Below are positions 63,651-64,000 of a DNA stretch of 64,000 bases, piece by piece. The notes under the pieces are model-generated. The model had not been told where the DNA came from. It did not search any database and was given only the letters and a program-made list of their open reading frames with translations. The position numbers were made by a program, and so were the translations under genes. Origin of the DNA: Adiantum capillus-veneris (Eukaryota > Streptophyta > Polypodiopsida > Polypodiales > Pteridaceae); assembly GCA_014529385.2 (NCBI GenBank), contig CM043944.1, positions 60,835,268 to 60,899,267 of the forward strand. Direction: 5' to 3'. Every line of letters starts with the position of its first letter. Position 1 is the first letter of the stretch.

Positions 63651-64000
63651 TATATATAGTAAATAGTGTGCTAATCCCGGTCTTTTAGCTAGGCAAATCC
63701 TTGGGGAGTGTATCCGAGTGCCGGGTATTGTCATCTCCTTGTGATTTGACCTAAGGTTACAGAGTCACAGGTCCTTTTTTGGGCCGAACGTGATTCTTAA
63801 TTCGGTAACCACGTCTAAAAAAATTTAATTCATTTACCGACATAAAGGTATGAAACCAAACAACTGAAAACTTGGGAAAACATGCTCATTGCGAAGAAGC
63901 CATTGGTCCAAATGAGGGTTGTAATTGGTTTTGGAAGATGAGCATATGTAAATGACTAGTCGAGGGTCGGATGTCCTCTACTAGTGTACCAGGCATATAA

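Larger units (their letters stand above)
58230..63986 (+). mobile_element. CACTA (En/Spm-type) DNA transposon, decayed
   Basis: Left end CACTACAAGAGG with subterminal AGCGACGC-type repeats; right candidate CCTCTACTAGTG is an inverted match at 10 of 12 bases. TNP2-like exons lie between on the plus strand. The flanking 3 bp (AAG and TAC) do not match, so the right end is only probable. The left end is well supported by the subterminal repeats. Confidence 0.6.

Overview
This window is transposon-on-transposon DNA from a plant nuclear genome. I see no ordinary host gene, rRNA, tRNA or CRISPR. The content fits a land plant with a large, repeat-rich genome: chromovirus and Tat-type Ty3/gypsy elements, a CACTA (En/Spm) element with introns, a Helitron remnant and many (GA)n/(CT)n tracts. 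I cannot name the species.

Layout. (1) 1-4260: 3' end of element E (+ strand, Tat lineage): pol to 2700, then its 3' LTR (2729-4260). E sits in the gag of a partial copy called D'. (2) 4261-15288: D'/D, a minus-strand LTR-internal-LTR-internal tandem of a divergent Ty3/gypsy family. (3) 15289 to about 46615: one old plus-strand chromovirus (element A) split into pieces by three insertions: a solo LTR (17967-20679), Tat element B (21165-30414, minus) and Tat element C (31505-43785, minus). Removing each insertion plus one 4-bp target duplication (CTAC, ACGC, ATGG) rejoins A's reverse transcriptase and integrase reading frames. (4) 46619-47503: decayed Helitron Rep N-domain. (5) 47504-58229: truncated element G with an initiator-Met-type primer site, split by element F (48019-55424, minus, TSD CCGT), a relative of D whose reverse transcriptase is deleted. 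(6) 58230 to about 63986: CACTA element with a multi-exon TNP2-like pseudogene, internal repeat units and a GC-rich 30-bp minisatellite.

Most notable observation. Elements B, C and D have different LTRs, and D has a very different polymerase. All three carry, in the RNA leader upstream of gag, a tandem pair of small paralogous ORFs of 69-72 codons (called 'a' and 'b'). Both share the pattern K-[IL]-x-F-Q-[QRN] ... G-x-x-R-[LV] ... P-x-x-[IF]-L-P-[LM]-I-x-Y ... D-[VI]. The ORFs are intact and conserved at protein level while the surrounding pol genes are full of stops. In D the pair lies inside the LTR, downstream of the TATA box, and its ORFs overlap as ATGA. In B the second ORF overlaps gag as TAATG. 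C also has two larger paralogous ORFs (X1, X2) between the pair and gag, and B has one possible distant relative. I read this as an accessory leader gene cassette shared and reshuffled among retrotransposon families. I do not recognise these proteins and assign them no function.

All calls come from reading sequence and translations by eye. LTR ends in B, C, F and the solo LTR are supported by TG...CA termini and matching 4-bp target duplications. The ends of A, G, the Helitron and the right end of the CACTA are uncertain.
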